In this document: positions 7,179 through 7,209 of the stretch, one piece after another
Layout: every line of letters begins with the position of its first letter
How positions within the stretch are numbered: the stretch's first letter is position 1
Origin: JBCBST01 sp039819115
Lineage (GTDB): Bacteria > Bacteroidota > Rhodothermia > Balneolales > Balneolaceae
Direction: 5' to 3'
NCBI GenBank assembly: GCA_039819115.1
Contig: JBCBST010000145.1
Location: 1 to 7,209, forward strand
Length of the DNA stretch: 7,209 bases
Made by a program: the position numbers and the translations under genes
The notes under the pieces: model-generated
Databases searched by the model: none
What the model was told of the DNA's origin: nothing
The model's input: only the letters and a program-made list of their open reading frames with translations

Positions 7179-7209
7179 AATCAAGTAAAGCTTCCACGAT
7201 AAGAATAGC
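7119..7209. repeat. Exact 21-bp inverted repeat with 49-bp spacer at the window edge
   Basis: The left arm 7119-7139 (begins GCTATTCTTATCGTGGAA) is the exact reverse complement of the right arm 7189-7209 (begins AGCTTCCACGATAAGAAT). Pairing breaks at the inner side, with C7140 opposite A7188. The outer side cannot be judged because the right arm ends on the last base of the window. No T-run follows either arm, so it does not look like an intrinsic terminator. It could be a dispersed repeat, the end of an invertible segment, a regulatory hairpin upstream of the glycosyltransferase, or an assembly end effect. Confidence 0.85.
7126..7209 (-). CDS. Possible C-terminal tail of an upstream gene, 5' part outside the window
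   Basis: On the minus strand a frame enters from the right edge and stays open for 27 codons before a TAA at 7128-7126. The reading AILIVEALLDFISDLL, then NLGRLKEELPR, looks protein-like: a hydrophobic, leucine-rich helix followed by a charged tail. It would place another gene 99 bp upstream of the glycosyltransferase in the same direction. It is too short to assign to a family, and its first codons lie within the right arm of the inverted repeat, so it may be chance. I would not rely on it without the sequence beyond the window. Confidence 0.25.
   Translation of the reverse strand, partial: AILIVEALLDFISDLLNLGRLKEELPR

Overview
All convincing genes in this window lie on the minus strand, so transcription runs from right to left. 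The best guess for the source is a member of the Balneolota or Rhodothermota side of the Bacteroidota supergroup, marine or saline in lifestyle. The guess rests on three things: a C-terminal domain with the NYPNPFNPTT motif typical of type IX secretion (T9SS) cargo in those phyla, acidic and Asp/Asn-rich secreted proteins, and moderate GC with weak Shine-Dalgarno signals. No ribosomal marker is present, so this placement is inference.

Layout in transcription order. The right edge (7027-7209) holds a short upstream region with an exact 21-bp inverted repeat whose right arm ends at the last base of the window, and possibly the last 27 codons of another gene. Next is a complete GT2-fold glycosyltransferase of the TIGR04283 type (7026-6310). 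After 59 bp comes a 709-residue secreted protein with an EF-hand loop, an Fn3-like region and a T9SS-like C-terminus (6250-4121, TTG start). After 21 bp comes an 887-residue secreted modular protein built from OB-like and Ig-like domains with a canonical T9SS type A sorting domain (4099-1436). A strong intrinsic terminator follows (1391-1421). Only about 20 bases later begins a lipoprotein with Ig/Fn3-like modules and a GATase-like (flavodoxin-like) fold (1370 to the left edge, incomplete).

The two T9SS-type proteins probably form one transcription unit and travel through Sec and then T9SS to the cell surface. The lipoprotein is likely to sit in the outer membrane and may share a surface or binding role, but no catalytic motif is visible in any of the three. 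The glycosyltransferase is a cytoplasmic or membrane-associated enzyme, and its link to the secreted proteins is only by position. The plus strand carries no credible long gene. No tRNA, rRNA, CRISPR array, transposase or phage gene is visible.
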